DNA of 64,000 nucleotides, from the NCBI GenBank assembly GCA_944319815.1, contig CALUEX010000007.1, forward strand, positions 19,620 through 83,619. Direction: 5' to 3'. The number at the start of each line of letters is the position of its first letter. Positions within the stretch are counted from its first letter, which is position 1. Below are positions 34,322-42,738 of this stretch, piece after piece. Origin of the DNA: an uncultured Prevotella sp. Lineage in GTDB: Bacteria > Bacteroidota > Bacteroidia > Bacteroidales > Bacteroidaceae. The translations under genes were made by a program, and so were the position numbers. Under the pieces are notes generated by a model, which ran no database searches, was not told the origin of the DNA, and saw nothing but the letters and a program-made list of their open reading frames with translations.

Positions 34322-34460
34322 GCAAAAGACCGAAAATGTGCCTCGAACGGTACGTTTTTTCACGTTCTTGTAACGTTGTGCACAAATTAGGACGGCTGTA
34401 TGTCGCGGTTTGGATGTCGGTTTGTAATCGGTTGATATTCAGGTGATTATCCGTTCGTCT

Positions 34461-34565
34461 ACAAAAGATGCCGAATTGTCGTGTAAAAGGATGCCTTTTA
34501 ATGGGCGAAAGGCCATGTTTTGCGGTGCCGTTTGCCGCCTTTTGCCGTGCCGCCTTTCGTCGTTT
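34461..34565. repeat. A/T-core palindromic repeat, copy 7
   Basis: CAAAAGATGCCGAATTG, AAAAGGATGCCTTTTAATG, GAAAGGCCATGTTTTGCGG, GCCTTTTGCCG in tandem. It lies between divergent promoters. Confidence 0.6.
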
Positions 34566-34665
34566 GGGCGAAGCGGGGCGGCGTGCCGTCTTGTTTCGTA
34601 TGTGTTTCAAAGGTTTTGCCGGTATGTTTCATTGCCTCCATGAAGTGAAAAAAAAGATTTTTTGT

Positions 34666-34696
34666 TTTGGATTTTATCCAACTTGCCGTATCTTTG
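34666..34696 (+). promoter_or_regulatory. Promoter upstream of endonuclease gene
   Basis: TTTG (34666-34669), 19 bp, TATCTTTG (34689-34696). The start codon is 240 bp downstream, so a long leader results. Confidence 0.7.
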
Positions 34697-34935
34697 CAAG
34701 TAGCAACAGTCGGTGTCGCGCTCCTGGCATAAGTGGCAAGGGCGCGCAGTGGTGTACGATTGGGAAAATGTTAAATGAATATCCGTAAACCTCCCTATAG
34801 CCGTTAATGGGGCATAAACAGGCAAGGCATTTGTCTTTAACTCCTTAGTGAGCAAAGCGAACGTTAGCTATTTTTAACTCCTTTAACTACTAAAGAATGG
34901 GAGCTTTGCGGGCATTCAAAAATTATAATTTAGTC
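34697..34935 (+). other. Long leader with possible structure
   Basis: The 5' part contains TCGCGCTCC and GGGCGCGC arms able to form a hairpin; the 3' part (about 34825-34920) is the AGTTAAAGGAGTTAAA repeat family in inverse orientation. I cannot match it to a known riboswitch. Confidence 0.3.
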
Positions 34936-35985
34936 ATGAGGAAACTGTCTTTGTTTATCGTTCTGTCGCTCCTTTGGGTGGCGGTAAGCTCACAGGCACA
35001 GAGAAAATACTCTGTTTATGCCGTAGGGTTCTATAACCAGGAAAATCTTTTCGACACTTGCCATGACGAAGGCAAGAACGACAGCGAGTTCCTGCCCACC
35101 GGCTCGTATCGGTGGAATGGGCTTAAATACAGCCATAAGCTGCGCAACATGGCGCGCGCCTTGGCCGATATGGGCACCGACGTGCTGCCTGACGTGGGCT
35201 GCGCCGTAATCGGGTTGTCCGAGGTAGAGAATGCAAAGGTGCTTGACGACCTGACGGCCCAGGAACCCTTGCGCGCGCGTGGATATAAATATGTGCACGT
35301 GGAGGGGCCCGACTCGCGCGGCATCGATTGTGCCATGCTCTATAACCCGGCGCTGTTCGCCGTTAAGGACGTCAAGTTGCTGCCTTATGTCCCGTCGTCT
35401 TCGATGAAGAGCGATTACAAGACGCGCGGTTTCCTGACCGTGACAGGCGAGATGGCCGGCGATGCCGTGGCCGTAATCGTGTGCCACTGGCCAAGCCGTT
35501 TTGCCGGTTCGCCTTACCGTGAGCACGCCGCGTCGCAGGTGAAGGCCATAAAGGACTCGCTTCTTAAGGCCAATCCTGACATGAAGGTGATGGTGATGGG
35601 CGACATGAACGACGACCCGACCAACAAGAGCATGAAAGACGTGCTCGGTGCTGTGGGCGACATAAAAAGCGTGAAAGAGGGCAATATGTATAACCCTTGG
35701 TACAAGCTGTTGGCGAGGGATGGTGTCGGCACGCTGTCATACCAAGGCTCATGGAACCTGTTTGACCAGATAGTCATGACGCCGAACATGGTGGACACTG
35801 GCGGCAAAAAGGATTTCTCGACATTGAAGTTCTGGAAGAACCAGATATTCCGACGCGACTATCTTATCAACACCGAAGGCCGCTACAAGGGCACGCCCAA
35901 GCGCACGCACGCCAGTGGAATATGGCTTGACGGTTACAGCGACCACCTGCCAGTGGTGATTTACCTCGTAAAGGAACAGAAATGA
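34936..35985 (+). CDS. Secreted endonuclease/exonuclease/phosphatase-family protein
   Basis: A 349-residue protein with signal peptide (MRKLSLFIVLSLLWVAVSSQ, AQ). The EEP fold follows: FYNQENLFDTC near residue 34 (Asn/Glu metal site), IGLSEVENAKVL (Glu), VCHWPSRF (His), MGDMNDDP near residue 220 (GDMND) and YSDHLPVV (catalytic SDH). It should cleave phosphodiesters outside the cytoplasm, like DNase I-type enzymes. ATG at 34936 is chosen for the signal peptide. Its stop overlaps the next start (ATGA), tying it to a UDG-like protein and uridine kinase. Confidence 0.9.
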   Translation: MRKLSLFIVLSLLWVAVSSQAQRKYSVYAVGFYNQENLFDTCHDEGKNDSEFLPTGSYRWNGLKYSHKLRNMARALADMGTDVLPDVGCAVIGLSEVENAKVLDDLTAQEPLRARGYKYVHVEGPDSRGIDCAMLYNPALFAVKDVKLLPYVPSSSMKSDYKTRGFLTVTGEMAGDAVAVIVCHWPSRFAGSPYREHAASQVKAIKDSLLKANPDMKVMVMGDMNDDPTNKSMKDVLGAVGDIKSVKEGNMYNPWYKLLARDGVGTLSYQGSWNLFDQIVMTPNMVDTGGKKDFSTLKFWKNQIFRRDYLINTEGRYKGTPKRTHASGIWLDGYSDHLPVVIYLVKEQK

Positions 35986-36635
35986 ACGGCGAAGAAGGGC
36001 GTCGTTACGCAGCGGATGCCGTACCGGCGGCCGGCTGCGGGGTGGGGGATGACGGCGTAGAGCGTCATCCTCTTGAGCCTTTTACGCCTGACGGGGCGCG
36101 CCTCCTGATGCTGGGCAGTTTCCCGCCGTCGCGCCGCCGCTGGTGCATGGATTTCTTTTATCCCAATTTCATCAACGATATGTGGCGTATCTTCGGGCTC
36201 GTGTTCTTCGGTGACAAGGGGCATTTCGTTGAACGCGACAAGCCGGTTTTCCGCAAGGATGCCATAGTGCAGTTCCTCACGGAGCGCGGCATTGCCCTTT
36301 ACGACACGGCGTGCGCCGTGCGGAGACTGAAGAATACGGCCTCTGACAAGGATTTGGAAGTCGTGGCCGAGACCGACCTTGATGCCCTTCTTGGGCGCAT
36401 TCCGTCATGCTGCGCCGTGGTTACCACGGGCCAGAAAGCTACCGACGTGTTCACGTTGCATTATGGCATTAAGCCGCCCAAGGTGGGCGAGAGCGTGCCT
36501 TTCATGCTTGGTGACCGCAACCTGCGGCTTTACCGTATGCCGAGCAGTTCGCGCGCCTACCCGATGAAAGTGGAGCGCAAGGCCGAATACTATGAAAAGA
36601 TGTTTATTGAAGAAGGACTGAAAGGACAGCAATAA
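35982..36635 (+). CDS. Uracil-DNA glycosylase superfamily protein
   Basis: A 217-residue protein. LLMLGSFPPSRRRWCMDFFYP near residues 40-60 is like the first UDG motif (GxxPG-type region), TTGQKATDVF is the middle strand, and MPSSSRAYPMK near residues 185-195 corresponds to the DNA-intercalating motif (HPSP-like). It fits the Mug/TDG-like branch of the superfamily. Substrate and activity are uncertain because the catalytic Asn/Asp is not obvious. It overlaps endonuclease and udk genes by 4 and 1 bp, so all three are coupled. Function would be base excision or nucleotide processing. Confidence 0.78.
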   Translation: MNGEEGRRYAADAVPAAGCGVGDDGVERHPLEPFTPDGARLLMLGSFPPSRRRWCMDFFYPNFINDMWRIFGLVFFGDKGHFVERDKPVFRKDAIVQFLTERGIALYDTACAVRRLKNTASDKDLEVVAETDLDALLGRIPSCCAVVTTGQKATDVFTLHYGIKPPKVGESVPFMLGDRNLRLYRMPSSSRAYPMKVERKAEYYEKMFIEEGLKGQQ

Positions 36636-37243
36636 TGACTATAATAGGAATAGCCGGCGGCACAGGTTCAGGCAAGACCACCGTCGTGAGGAAAATAGCC
36701 GAGGCCTTGCCTCCGCATTATGTAGTGGTGGTGCCGCTCGATTCGTATTACAACGACACGTCAAGCATGACCGAGGAGGAACGCCATGCCATAAATTTTG
36801 ACCATCCCGACGCATTCGACTGGAAGTTGTTGATTAAGCAGGTGAACGACTTGCGTAACGGCAAGGCCATAGAACAGCCTACTTACTCTTACCTTCTTTG
36901 CAACAGGCTTGAGGAGACCTTACACATAGAGCCTCGCCCCGTAGTCATAATAGAAGGCATCATGACGCTGCTGAACAAGAAGTTGCGTGACATGATGGAC
37001 TTGAAGATATATGTCGATACCGACTCTGACGAGCGCCTTATACGTAACATCCAGCGTGATGTCATTGAGCGGGGGCGCACTGTGGAGATGGTCATCGAGC
37101 GTTACCTTAGGGTGCTGAAGCCTATGCACGAACAGTTTATCGAGCCGACAAAGAAGTATGCAGACCTAATCATACCGCAAGGCGGGGAGAACCATACGGG
37201 TATAGACATACTTTGCAAGTACATTGAAAGCATCGTGAAATGA
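36635..37243 (+). CDS. udk: Uridine kinase
   Basis: A 202-residue kinase, normal length. GIAGGTGSGKTTVVR near residues 5-19 is the P-loop; LDSYYNDTSSMTEEER, FDHPDAFDW and VIIEGIMTL near residue 105 are the canonical uridine/cytidine kinase motifs. It phosphorylates uridine and cytidine with ATP or GTP in pyrimidine salvage. The start overlaps the preceding stop (TAATG). Following secreted nuclease genes, it fits use of nucleosides released from external nucleic acid. Confidence 0.95.
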   Translation: MTIIGIAGGTGSGKTTVVRKIAEALPPHYVVVVPLDSYYNDTSSMTEEERHAINFDHPDAFDWKLLIKQVNDLRNGKAIEQPTYSYLLCNRLEETLHIEPRPVVIIEGIMTLLNKKLRDMMDLKIYVDTDSDERLIRNIQRDVIERGRTVEMVIERYLRVLKPMHEQFIEPTKKYADLIIPQGGENHTGIDILCKYIESIVK

Positions 37244-37262
37244 TTTTTGGGGAATACTGTTA

Positions 37263-37379
37263 GGGGTTAAGGAGTTAGGGAATAAAGGAGTTAAGACAAA
37301 TGCTTTTCAGGTAAACCCGTTTGTGAACTGCCGTCAACGGTATTGTCTTGACTCTTTTATTCCCTAACCCCTTAACCCC
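37263..37379. repeat. 36-bp inverted repeat (GGGGTTAAGG family)
   Basis: Arms 37263-37298 and 37344-37379 pair with three mismatches (GGGGTTAAGGAGTTAGGG and complement). It separates the convergent udk and DUF308 genes, and is one of the family related to the units at 27080, 34830 and 39020. Confidence 0.85.
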
Positions 37380-37414
37380 TTTTCTCACCTCATTCGGCCC
37401 TTGATTACTAATCC

Positions 37415-37999
37415 TTAATCATTAATTCTTACTTGATTTCTCGTTTCCTTATATATTTTCACGGCATTGATGAATTCGGTTACGCCGTAAAACAGGAGGC
37501 ACCAGCCGATGATAAGCAGTGGCAGTGCCGAGGCATCTATGGGACGGATGATGATGAATACGCCAGTGATGAGGATTAGCGAAGGCCCAATCCAGAACCA
37601 CACGGGCACGCGGAACATCTTTTTTGCGTTGAGCAATGTCATGAATTGGTTGATTGAGCCTAAGATGATGATGCCTCCGAGGGCATACATCAACGTCTTG
37701 ATGAACACGCCAGGGATGACGGCGAGCGTCAGGCCAAGCAGCACGCTGCCAAGTCCTACGACGGGAAACGTAGGCCTTGCTTGTACGATAAGCCGCCCCT
37801 CGGCATCGTAAATCTCGTTGGCGCCTGAGCGTTTCCTTGCGTTGAAATATGTTGCCAAAGATATTGCCCCGGACAAAAGGAACATCACGCCGATGGCGAC
37901 GGTTATCCATTTCACGGTGCTGTCAGGGTTGTTGATGAGCAATATTCCCGTGACTATCGCGCAAACAGCGCGGAAAATAGAGCTTCTAAGTATTTTCAT
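37415..37999 (-). CDS. DUF308/HdeD-like membrane protein
   Basis: A 194-residue protein with about six hydrophobic segments in two repeated blocks (e.g. LRSSIFRAVCAIVTGILLI, ITVAIGVMFLLSGAISL, TLMYALGGIIILGSI, WFWIGPSLILITGVFII) and short loops, matching the DUF308 family that includes E. coli HdeD of acid resistance. Function is not established in Bacteroidales. Start at MKILRSS. A promoter lies 29 bp upstream, divergent from the histidine phosphatase gene. Confidence 0.88.
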   Translation of the reverse strand: MKILRSSIFRAVCAIVTGILLINNPDSTVKWITVAIGVMFLLSGAISLATYFNARKRSGANEIYDAEGRLIVQARPTFPVVGLGSVLLGLTLAVIPGVFIKTLMYALGGIIILGSINQFMTLLNAKKMFRVPVWFWIGPSLILITGVFIIIRPIDASALPLLIIGWCLLFYGVTEFINAVKIYKETRNQVRIND

Positions 38000-38027
38000 G
38001 GTGGGTCGGATTTTTCTGTTGACATAA

Positions 38028-38058
38028 CAAAAGTACAAAAAATATGCGCATGAAACAA
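38028..38058 (-). promoter_or_regulatory. Promoter of DUF308 gene
   Basis: On the minus strand TTG (38058-38056), 20 bp, TACTTTTG (38035-38028). A divergent -7-like TACTTTTG at 38068-38075 serves the next gene. Confidence 0.65.
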
Positions 38059-38137
38059 GTTTTTTGCTACTTTTGCAGCGTTTGCGGGATTTTCTTTAAC
38101 TCATTTTACGTATTTCACTTCTTTAACTTCTGAATAT

Positions 38138-38644
38138 ATGACAACACTTTATCTTGTACGCCACGGCGAGACAATAGACAACGTTAACCGCATAATGCAA
38201 GGGCAGACGCAGGGAGAGCTTACACCCGTGGGGGTGGAACAGGCACGCAAGGTGGCCGCCGACATGGCTGCTGTCGCTATTGATGCTTTCGTCTCAAGTG
38301 ACTTGAAACGGGCCGTTGACACCTGTAAAATCATTGCCGAGCCGCACAAGCAAGCGGTTGAAACTACGCCATTGCTGCGTGAAAGGGACTGGGGCGGCTT
38401 TACGGGAAAGTATATTCCTGACTTGAAGGATGCTGTTTGGCCTGACGACATTGAGTCTGTTGACGCGCTGAAGGAGCGTGCCGCGATGTTCCTGGATTAT
38501 GTAAGGGGAAAGTATCCGTCGGCTACTGTGCTTGCGGTAGGGCATGGCATAATAAATAAAGCTGTCCAGGCTGTGTTTTACGGGAAAGAGATGAAGGACA
38601 TTCCACCCATGTGCAATGCCGAGGTACGTGTGTTGCAGTTGTAA
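38138..38644 (+). CDS. Histidine phosphatase family protein
   Basis: A 168-residue phosphoglycerate-mutase-like enzyme. LVRHGETIDNVNRIMQGQT near the N-terminus holds the catalytic RHG, VSSDLKRAVDTCKII and ERDWGGFTGK follow, and VLAVGHGIINK near residue 130 has the second His. It probably dephosphorylates a small substrate such as alpha-ribazole phosphate or a sugar phosphate; the short length argues against a mutase. It stands alone with a terminator immediately downstream. Confidence 0.92.
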   Translation: MTTLYLVRHGETIDNVNRIMQGQTQGELTPVGVEQARKVAADMAAVAIDAFVSSDLKRAVDTCKIIAEPHKQAVETTPLLRERDWGGFTGKYIPDLKDAVWPDDIESVDALKERAAMFLDYVRGKYPSATVLAVGHGIINKAVQAVFYGKEMKDIPPMCNAEVRVLQL

Positions 38645-38684
38645 GGAAGGTTAGTTCACGGCTATTTTACAGTCATGATAAAAT

Positions 38685-38719
38685 GAAAAGGACGCTCCTC
38701 ACGGATGCGTCCTTTTCGC
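38685..38719 (+). terminator. Intrinsic terminator after histidine phosphatase
   Basis: Perfect 11-bp stem GAAAAGGACGC/GCGTCCTTTTC (38685-38695, 38707-38717). Confidence 0.85.
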
Positions 38720-38818
38720 TTAATAGACAATCAATATAGTAAGGTTTATTGGTTGAGAGCTTTCTTCCTCATGTCAGTTGGTGGATTTGTTGTGAAGCGC
38801 ACGGCCATGCTTACAGTT

Positions 38819-38906
38819 TCAAACGGCATCTTTTCAGCATACAAAACATGGCTTTTTGCCCGATGAAAGATAACCTTTCGCATCGTAAAAGGGTATCTCT
38901 TGCAAA
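38819..38906. repeat. A/T-core palindromic repeat, copy 8
   Basis: AACGGCATCTTTTCAGC, AAAACATGGCTTTTTGCCC, AAAGATAACCTTTCGC, GTAAAAGGGTATC in tandem. The 39010-39170 stretch that follows is AGTTAAAGGAGTTAAA-type repeat sequence with no gene. Confidence 0.6.
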
Positions 38907-39009
38907 CTTGTCGGAGGCAAGTTGAAACCGTAAGCAAAAGCCCTTGAAATGCAACAAGCCGTAAGTCGTTCCCGCAAAGGGGCACCCGATGATTATGACT
39001 GTCCGCTAC

Positions 39010-39175
39010 GCTTCCATTTATTGGTAGTTAAAGGAGTTTCCTCCAGTAGTTAAAGGAGTTAAAGTAGTTATCGCTCGTTTCACTCGCTAAGGAGTTAAAG
39101 ACAAATGCTTTGCTTTTTGGGAGTTAAGGAGTTAGGAAGTTAAGGAGTTAAGACATTTGCCTTTCATCCATTCAC
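39010..39175. repeat. AGTTAAAGGAGTT repeat cluster
   Basis: Contains TAGTTAAAGGAGTT twice, then GCTAAGGAGTTAAAGACAAAT, and a second GTTAAGGAGTTAGG stretch. Same family as the units near 27110, 34830 and 37263. Confidence 0.7.
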
Positions 39176-39225
39176 CTCCCCTCGGGGAGGCCGGAAGGGG
39201 GCTTTGGGGAGGTTGGGAGGGGGCT

Positions 39226-40173
39226 TTACCTGCGTCCTCCGAAGTGCCCTTTGCTGCCTCCGCCGCTGCTCTTTGCTGAGCTGCTCCGGCTACTTCCGCC
39301 CCGGCTTCCGCTCGCTGACGACCTTCTCGGGGCGCTTCCTCGGCTTACCGAGGGTCTCGATGTACTCCGTTTGGGAGTGAAAGTGTTGCTCGGTTTCCTT
39401 TGTGTTCTTGAACCCGTAAAGCGTCTGTTGCTGCCAGATGAGGTTGTTCCGCTCTTGCTCCTGTTGCTCCTGACGGTAGTGCGTGTGCTGCTTTCGCGGT
39501 TGTTGCGGTAGTTGTTCCGGTTCCCGTTGAAGTTGCGTCCGGGCCTGTTGTGGCTTATCTTGCCGTTTTTCTGTCGGTTGGTTGTGTGCTGTCTTGTGCT
39601 GTGGCTCCTGCTGCCTGCAAAGCGACTGTTGCCGTTATGGCTCCTGTTGTGGAACTCGCCGCGGTCGAAACGGTCACGCATACCGTGCCCCCTTACGCTG
39701 CCGCCGTGGTGGAATGTACGCCCTTTGTACCAGCTGTGTCCCCCGTTGCGCCGCCAGCAGTGCCCTCCACGGTAAGTGACGTAGATGTGCGGACGGCCGA
39801 AGTACAGGTAGTGGCGGTGCGGATAGTGGGCGTATATGGCAAAATGCCACACACCGTCGGTCCAGTACAGAGGCCTGTAGAAGTACGCTGCGGCACAGAA
39901 TGCACGGTATTGCCAGTCGAGCAAGACGTAGCTAAGGTCGAGGTTGCGCTGCCTCCAGTAAGACTCGTAGAGGTCGTCTGGGGTATTGACGCTCATCAGG
40001 TAGTCGAGGTTAATCTCGTAAGCGGCGTCATATTGCTCTTCGGTGAGGTTCAGTTCATAGGCCATCTTGTCGGTGAGGAATAAGGCCTGCTCCCTTGCCT
40101 GTTCGTAGCTCATGGCCGAGATTGTGGCCGTCAACGTAAGAAGCATTGTCAAGGCTGTTATCAATCTTTTCAT
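39226..40173 (-). CDS. Secreted protein with Arg/Ser/Gly-rich C-terminal half
   Basis: A 315-residue protein: signal peptide (MKRLITALTMLLTLTATISA), a globular part of about 110 residues with YEQAREQALFLTDKMAYELNLT and a Tyr/Trp/His-rich region (RAFCAAAYFYRPLYWTDG), then about 180 residues rich in Arg, Asn, Ser and Gly (RSNRSKSGTTSSGSNRR). The tail is strongly basic and probably disordered. Similar low-complexity secreted proteins are common in Bacteroidales without assigned roles. A promoter with TTACTTTG at 40215-40208 lies upstream. Confidence 0.75.
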   Translation of the reverse strand: MKRLITALTMLLTLTATISAMSYEQAREQALFLTDKMAYELNLTEEQYDAAYEINLDYLMSVNTPDDLYESYWRQRNLDLSYVLLDWQYRAFCAAAYFYRPLYWTDGVWHFAIYAHYPHRHYLYFGRPHIYVTYRGGHCWRRNGGHSWYKGRTFHHGGSVRGHGMRDRFDRGEFHNRSHNGNSRFAGSRSHSTRQHTTNRQKNGKISHNRPGRNFNGNRNNYRNNRESSTRTTVRSNRSKSGTTSSGSNRRFTGSRTQRKPSNTFTPKRSTSRPSVSRGSAPRRSSASGSRGGSSRSSSAKSSGGGSKGHFGGRR

Positions 40174-40207
40174 GACCAATCTGTTTTTAATGTTATTCTT
40201 GTGTCTG

Positions 40208-40238
40208 CAAAGTAACGCATTCATTTCCGTATGGCAAA
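40208..40238 (-). promoter_or_regulatory. Promoter of secreted basic protein gene
   Basis: On the minus strand TTTG (40238-40235), 19 bp, TTACTTTG (40215-40208), one base off the consensus. Confidence 0.55.
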
Positions 40239-40343
40239 AGGTTTTTCCCTAACTTGTCGTGGGAAAATCCCTATTTCGTGGTTATTGGCTTGATATAATA
40301 AATCCGCCAAGACTGCGTTATATGTTAAAAACAACAGGCTTTA

Positions 40344-41915
40344 ATGAATAAGTATTTGTCAGTCTTGCTGTTCCTCGTTGTTGGGGGAACGGCTTTTTCC
40401 CAAGAATTTGACGACGAAGTGAAGGGCGCAATACCGCTGGCGAAGGGCATCGGGTATGAAGTCGAGCTGCAATCGACGTTCTCTGACGGCCGCACGCCTT
40501 TGTGGTTGAACGCCAACCGCTATGGCCTTGGTTCGCTTGACGAGGCCAACGGCTATGTGCGTGCCGCCTTGATACGTCCCTTGCGCGTTGATTCGGCCCG
40601 GCGGTGGGGCATGGGCTATGGCGTGGACGTAGCCGTGCCGTACAACTTCACGAGTGATTTCGTCGTGCAGCAAGCCTTCGTCGAGGGGCGATGGCTGCAC
40701 GGTGTGCTTACCGTCGGCAGTAAGGAGTACCCCATGGAGCTGAAGAACAACTCGTTGAGCAGCGGTTCGCAGACCCTCGGCATCAACGCGCGGCCCGTTC
40801 CCCAGGTGCGTATCGCCCTGCCGGAGTATTGGACTTTGCCCTTCGCCAACGGTTGGCTGCACCTTAAGGGCCACATAGCCTACGGCATGATGACCGACGA
40901 CGGATGGCAGCATGACTTTACCGGGCGCAAGAGCAAGTACGCCGACAACGTGCTTTACCACAGCAAGGCAGGATACCTTAAGGTCGGCAACGAGAATTTC
41001 TTTTGTCCTTTTTCGCTCGAACTGGGCCTGGAGATGGCGGCGACGTTCGGCGGCACGGCATACGTCCCCGACGGGCAAGGGGGCATGACGGCCTTGAAGG
41101 GCGACACGGGGCTGAAGGCTTACTGGAACGCATTTTGGCCCGGAGGGTATGACGCGGGCGAAACGACATACCAGAACGTCGAGGGTAACCACGTTGGCAG
41201 CTGGCTGCTGCGCCTTAACTGGGACACGGATATGTGGCGGTTCAGCATCTATTCCGACAAGTATTTTGAAGACCACTCCTCAATGTTGCAGCTCGACTAC
41301 GACGGATACGGGCAAGGCGAGGAGTGGCAGGAGAAGAAAAAGAGCCGCTACGTGCTCTACGACTTCAAGGACTGGATGCTCGGGGCGGAGTTCAACATTA
41401 AGTACGACAGGTGGGTCAATGGCGTAGTGTTCGAGTACATTTATTCAAAATACCAGAGCGGCCCCATCTACCATGACCATACGAGCACCATACCTGACCA
41501 CATCGGGGGCAGGGATAACTTCTACAACCACTACATTTACACCGGATGGCAGCATTGGGGACAGGTGATGGGCAACCCTCTTTACCGCTCGCCGATATAC
41601 AACGATGACGGTACCATCTGCGTTAAGGACAACCGCTTCATGGCTTTCCACTTGGGCATCGACGGCCGGCCGCTGCCAGGCTTCAAGTATCGCGTGCTTG
41701 CGACGTGGCAGGAAGGCCTTGGCACTTATGACGAACCATACGACAATAAACAGCATAACGTAAGTTTCCTTGTGGAAGGTGAATACGCCTTCGGGGGCAA
41801 GCTGCTCAAGGGCTGGGCCGTAAAGGGAGGCTATGCCATGGACTTCGGCCGGATACTCGGAGACAACTACGGCTTCCAGTTGACCGTTGTGAAGAAAGGA
41901 CTTCTTAATCTTTAA
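40344..41915 (+). CDS. Capsule assembly Wzi-family outer-membrane protein, second copy
   Basis: A 523-residue paralogue of the protein at 27691-29163. Signal peptide MNKYLSVLLFLVVGGTAFSQ; GYEVELQSTFSDGRTPLWL and ANRYGLGSL match the sister N-terminus, and NVEGNHVGSW, FNIKYDRWV and WGQVMGNPLY are conserved in both. It is an outer-membrane beta-barrel presumably linked to surface polysaccharide. It precedes its own lipocalin-like lipoprotein by 10 bp, so the pair is cotranscribed as in the first locus, but on the opposite strand. Confidence 0.9.
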   Translation: MNKYLSVLLFLVVGGTAFSQEFDDEVKGAIPLAKGIGYEVELQSTFSDGRTPLWLNANRYGLGSLDEANGYVRAALIRPLRVDSARRWGMGYGVDVAVPYNFTSDFVVQQAFVEGRWLHGVLTVGSKEYPMELKNNSLSSGSQTLGINARPVPQVRIALPEYWTLPFANGWLHLKGHIAYGMMTDDGWQHDFTGRKSKYADNVLYHSKAGYLKVGNENFFCPFSLELGLEMAATFGGTAYVPDGQGGMTALKGDTGLKAYWNAFWPGGYDAGETTYQNVEGNHVGSWLLRLNWDTDMWRFSIYSDKYFEDHSSMLQLDYDGYGQGEEWQEKKKSRYVLYDFKDWMLGAEFNIKYDRWVNGVVFEYIYSKYQSGPIYHDHTSTIPDHIGGRDNFYNHYIYTGWQHWGQVMGNPLYRSPIYNDDGTICVKDNRFMAFHLGIDGRPLPGFKYRVLATWQEGLGTYDEPYDNKQHNVSFLVEGEYAFGGKLLKGWAVKGGYAMDFGRILGDNYGFQLTVVKKGLLNL

Positions 41916-41925
41916 AAACCGTAAT

Positions 41926-42369
41926 ATGATAAGACATTATATATATATAGTTGTTTCAGCTGTCGCGGCGTTCGTTTTTGCATCGTGCGAGCTTGACACT
42001 TCAAGTAACGGCGACCTCGACGGAATGTGGCGCCTGGCCCAGGTTGACACGCTTGCCACCTCCGGCGTCAACCGCATGGAGGGCGAGAAGGAGTATTGGA
42101 TGTTCCAGTACAGCTTGTTGCAGCTTGAAGACAAGGCCGGCAACGCAGGCAGCGTGCTCCTCCGTTTTGAGCATAACGGGAATGCGCTGAGGCTCTACGA
42201 CCCGTATGCCTATGACCGCGAAGAGGGCGACAAGCCTTTGGACGACCCGTCGGTGATGGCTCCCTACGGCGTGAACGCACTTGATGAGACCTTCACAATC
42301 GAGGCTCTTGACGGCCGCCGTATGGTACTTGCCAATGAAGAGTTGCGCCTTTCGTTCAGGAAACTTTAG
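41926..42369 (+). CDS. Lipocalin-like lipoprotein, second copy
   Basis: A 147-residue lipoprotein (signal MIRHYIYIVVSAVAAFVFAS, then C). Its mature part GDLDGMWRLAQVDTLA and the block DDPSVMAPYGVNALDETFTIE align with the protein at 27254 (GFWRL, EDMMPFGMDAATTEFEVV). Ten bases after the Wzi-like gene. The conserved pairing suggests that the lipoprotein is a partner of the barrel at the outer membrane. Function not established. Confidence 0.8.
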   Translation: MIRHYIYIVVSAVAAFVFASCELDTSSNGDLDGMWRLAQVDTLATSGVNRMEGEKEYWMFQYSLLQLEDKAGNAGSVLLRFEHNGNALRLYDPYAYDREEGDKPLDDPSVMAPYGVNALDETFTIEALDGRRMVLANEELRLSFRKL

Positions 42370-42469
42370 CTTGCCTCGCCACGCCTTGCGGCAAGCCGAA
42401 AGGTCGCTGGCTCTCTTTCGGCAGCGCGATGCTAACACGTTGATAATTAACAATTTACCTCTTGCTATA

Positions 42470-42550
42470 TAAAAGGCCATGTTTTGCGCCGTAAAACATG
42501 GCCTTTTGCGTTGCCGTTCGTGCCCTTTTGCAGGGCGAAAGGACACATAT
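42470..42550. repeat. A/T-core palindromic repeat, copy 9
   Basis: AAAAGGCCATGTTTTGCGCC with complement GTAAAACATGGCCTTTTGC, then GCCCTTTTGCAGGGCGAAAGG. This is the last copy; none is seen further on. Confidence 0.7.
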
Positions 42551-42672
42551 TACGTCGTGGCCGTTTGTTGCACGTTGCTATATTAACGTCGGTTCGCGCC
42601 TTGTGTCCCGACTTATAAGAAATATCCTTATATAAAAATCGTGTTAAATTATATAAAAATACAGTGTGCCGG

Positions 42673-42703
42673 TTGCCATATTACTGCAAAAGTTGTATAT
42701 TTG
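42673..42703 (+). promoter_or_regulatory. Promoter of ssrA
   Basis: TTG (42673-42675), 20 bp, TATATTTG (42696-42703), about 35 bp upstream of the mature 5' end. Confidence 0.75.
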
Positions 42704-42738
42704 CACGCTTAAACAAGCCGTTTCAGGCACGCAAAATC

